Shown piece by piece: positions 62,382 through 64,000 of a stretch of DNA of 64,000 nt. Location: assembly GCF_009831235.1 (NCBI RefSeq), contig NZ_WUUL01000009.1, positions 1 through 64,000 on the forward strand, read 5' to 3'. Under the pieces are notes generated by a model. That model did not search any database. It was given only the letters and a program-made list of their open reading frames with translations, and had not been told where the DNA came from. Each line of letters opens with the position of its first letter. The first letter of the stretch is position 1. The translations under genes and the position numbers were made by a program. Source of the stretch: Shimazuella alba (GTDB lineage: Bacteria > Bacillota > Bacilli > Thermoactinomycetales > Thermoactinomycetaceae).

Positions 62382-64000
62382 CTATAGCTTATCATTTCTT
62401 TCATTATAGAGTAGATCATCATAGCCCAAGTGGTGGCTCTTTGGAAATAAAAATGGACTTGCCTCCCCATGATAACTAATGTATAGCTTTTCCCTTGCTC
62501 TTGTAGCAGCTACATAAAACAGGGATCTTTCTTGTTTTAAAATGATTTGCTTTTCTTCTTCTGTTTCTTGTTTTTTGACTACAAATTGCAACGGCATATA
62601 ACCTTTAGACATGCCTACAAGAAAAACAACTCGGAATTCCAGTCCTTTGCTCCGATGCATGGTTCCATAATGCACGCCTGTTTGTTTGATATGGGATTTC
62701 GTAGTTAGGGAATTAACAGGTATATCTGCTTCTTCTAACTGAGATACAAATTTATTGAGTGTTTTGGAAACCCTTCCAAAAATGGCAATTTCATGGGCTT
62801 GATAACCCTGTTTGATCAGATTTTTGATCTCTTGAACGAGATATCCAGCTTCTTCATCCTTTGAAGATAGTTTTTTAATCAAAGGTTTGCTTCCTGTTAA
62901 TAAGGAGATATCATCAGTAGGATTTGATTGACCATCTAAATCATCAAATTCTATTCCTTTTAGTACTTGTATTGCTTGTTTTCTGATCTGCTCCGTTGTT
63001 CGATAATTAATCCTCAACCGTTTCGATCGTCCACCTCTAATATCGATACCACAACGAGACATAACAACTCGATGTCCATATATTCCCTGCTGTGGATCAC
63101 CAACGAAAAATAAATCGTTTCGATTTATTGGAACCAATGCGCGAATGAGTTTTAAAGCTTCTTGTGAGAAGTCTTGTACCTCATCTACAATGGCAACTCG
63201 AAAATTTATTTTTCCTGGGTTTTCTTCCAGCCAAATCCTTGCATGTCTAATCAAATCAGCATATCGAAACCACTTACGTTCTGCCATCCAATTCCTATAC
63301 TTTTCGACGACATCCCAAACTGCCCTTCTGCCTACTTTGCCCAGTCGATGTTTCATTCCGGTACGAACGACATCTAAATACTCGTCTAAATTTCTTATGC
63401 CCTCTGGGTCAATAACGTATTTATATTCTTTTTTTGCAAGCTGAATCGTATCTTCATCAAATTGATAAGCGGATTTGATTTGTTCCCAAATCCCGTTATC
63501 TTGTTCATCTGTCACCAATTTTTGTATCGATAATCCTATTCTTTGCTCACATATCTCTCTAGCTAGTAAATCAATATGTTTAATTTCGATCTGATTCCGT
63601 ACCTTTCCCTGAACCAGATGATCCATTTGCTCTGCCAAAATATTTGCAAGGTTTGCGGTATAGGTTGTGACTAAAATTTTTTCATCGGTTTGGATATGGT
63701 ACTTTGCTAGGTTACATCCGCGATGAAGTGCGACAACAGTTTTTCCTGTACCAGCACCACCCAAAACTCTGACTGAACCTGCAAAATCTTTATGAACTAA
63801 TTCCAATTGGCTGGGATGGAGGTAAAATCTCCACTTTTCAAACGAGGCAGACAAAACTTCTTGCAGATGTTGATCAGAGGTTATAACGGCTACTTGCTCG
63901 GGAGTGTTGATAAAGGACTCCATATAAGATGCACCGGGCTTCCTACAATCCGTGATCGTTTCTAGTACATCATCATATTGATCCCCTTGGGCTAAAAACT
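62382..64000 (-). CDS. UvrD/Rep-like superfamily 1 helicase, 5' end outside window
   Basis: The frame is open to the right edge (FLAQGDQYDDVLETITDC is upstream of the first ATG at 63923), so the gene starts beyond the window. Walker A is GGAGTGKTVVAL; motif II is VAIVDEVQDFS; motif III is FFVGDPQQGIYG; motif VI is RSLFYVAATRAREKLYI. This is the short UvrD-like branch that often carries an additional N-terminal domain, here not visible. Possible DNA repair or defence role; none proved. Confidence 0.88.
   Translation of the reverse strand, partial: FLAQGDQYDDVLETITDCRKPGASYMESFINTPEQVAVITSDQHLQEVLSASFEKWRFYLHPSQLELVHKDFAGSVRVLGGAGTGKTVVALHRGCNLAKYHIQTDEKILVTTYTANLANILAEQMDHLVQGKVRNQIEIKHIDLLAREICEQRIGLSIQKLVTDEQDNGIWEQIKSAYQFDEDTIQLAKKEYKYVIDPEGIRNLDEYLDVVRTGMKHRLGKVGRRAVWDVVEKYRNWMAERKWFRYADLIRHARIWLEENPGKINFRVAIVDEVQDFSQEALKLIRALVPINRNDLFFVGDPQQGIYGHRVVMSRCGIDIRGGRSKRLRINYRTTEQIRKQAIQVLKGIEFDDLDGQSNPTDDISLLTGSKPLIKKLSSKDEEAGYLVQEIKNLIKQGYQAHEIAIFGRVSKTLNKFVSQLEEADIPVNSLTTKSHIKQTGVHYGTMHRSKGLEFRVVFLVGMSKGYMPLQFVVKKQETEEEKQIILKQERSLFYVAATRAREKLYISYHGEASPFLFPKSHHLGYDDLLYNERNDKL

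Overview
The window looks like a low-GC, Gram-positive, endospore-forming chromosome of the order Bacillales. The signs are a GerA/GerB/GerC germinant receptor operon, gerM, a racE/marR and gerM-rph-rdgB-ysnB neighbourhood as in Bacillus, a squalene-hopene/sporulenol-type cyclase, lipoproteins with LTGC lipoboxes and strong AGGAGG ribosome sites. The small crystallin-like secreted protein and the many small islands suggest the Thermoactinomycetaceae, but that placement is inference.

Layout. 1-3.3 kb holds protein quality control (clpX, clpP, tig; minus strand). 3.7-10.1 kb is a germinant receptor operon with a short leading membrane protein, one A, one B and three tandem C subunits. 10.3-16 kb has a secreted beta-gamma-crystallin-like protein, a DinB protein, the cyclase and a GC-richer insert (unknown 227-aa protein and an MFS transporter). 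At 16.2-16.6 kb a tRNA-Arg(UCU) gene is split in its anticodon loop by a 365-bp group I intron. 16.7-27 kb holds ysnB, rdgB, rph, gerM, a four-gene insertion, racE, marR and an rluD-type gene. 27-32.7 kb is a complete oppABCDF operon. 33-39 kb is housekeeping and small hydrolases (thpR, def, a ferredoxin/metallo-beta-lactamase fusion).

39-54 kb is the accessory core. A lone cas6 is followed by seven dispersed mini-CRISPR arrays (17 repeats in all) that point the same way on the minus strand. Six of the arrays are preceded by copies of one leader; five of these are long, and at least four carry an inverted repeat TTTCCGAACACC...GGTGTTCGGAAA. No cas1, cas2 or interference gene is present. Flanking genes were copied along with the arrays: a 150-aa protein, its decayed copy, and the 3' end of an HTH-TPR regulator gene. 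Between the arrays lie Tn3/serine-recombinase debris, a TetR/MFS efflux pair with two visible operators, and a WYL regulator/SnoaL pair with a three-half-site operator.

54-64 kb holds hsp20, exodeoxyribonuclease III, several GC-richer orphan small genes, a frameshifted Vat-type acetyltransferase, an ANT(6)-type adenylyltransferase, an aminoglycoside-phosphotransferase-like kinase, and a UvrD-like helicase running off the right edge. Three solitary right ends/omega-RNA segments of IS200/IS605 (TnpB) elements are left without any tnpB (34.6, 55.4 and 62.3 kb).

The strongest candidates for something new are the leader-duplicating, Cas6-only mini-array family and the tRNA-Arg(UCU) group I intron.
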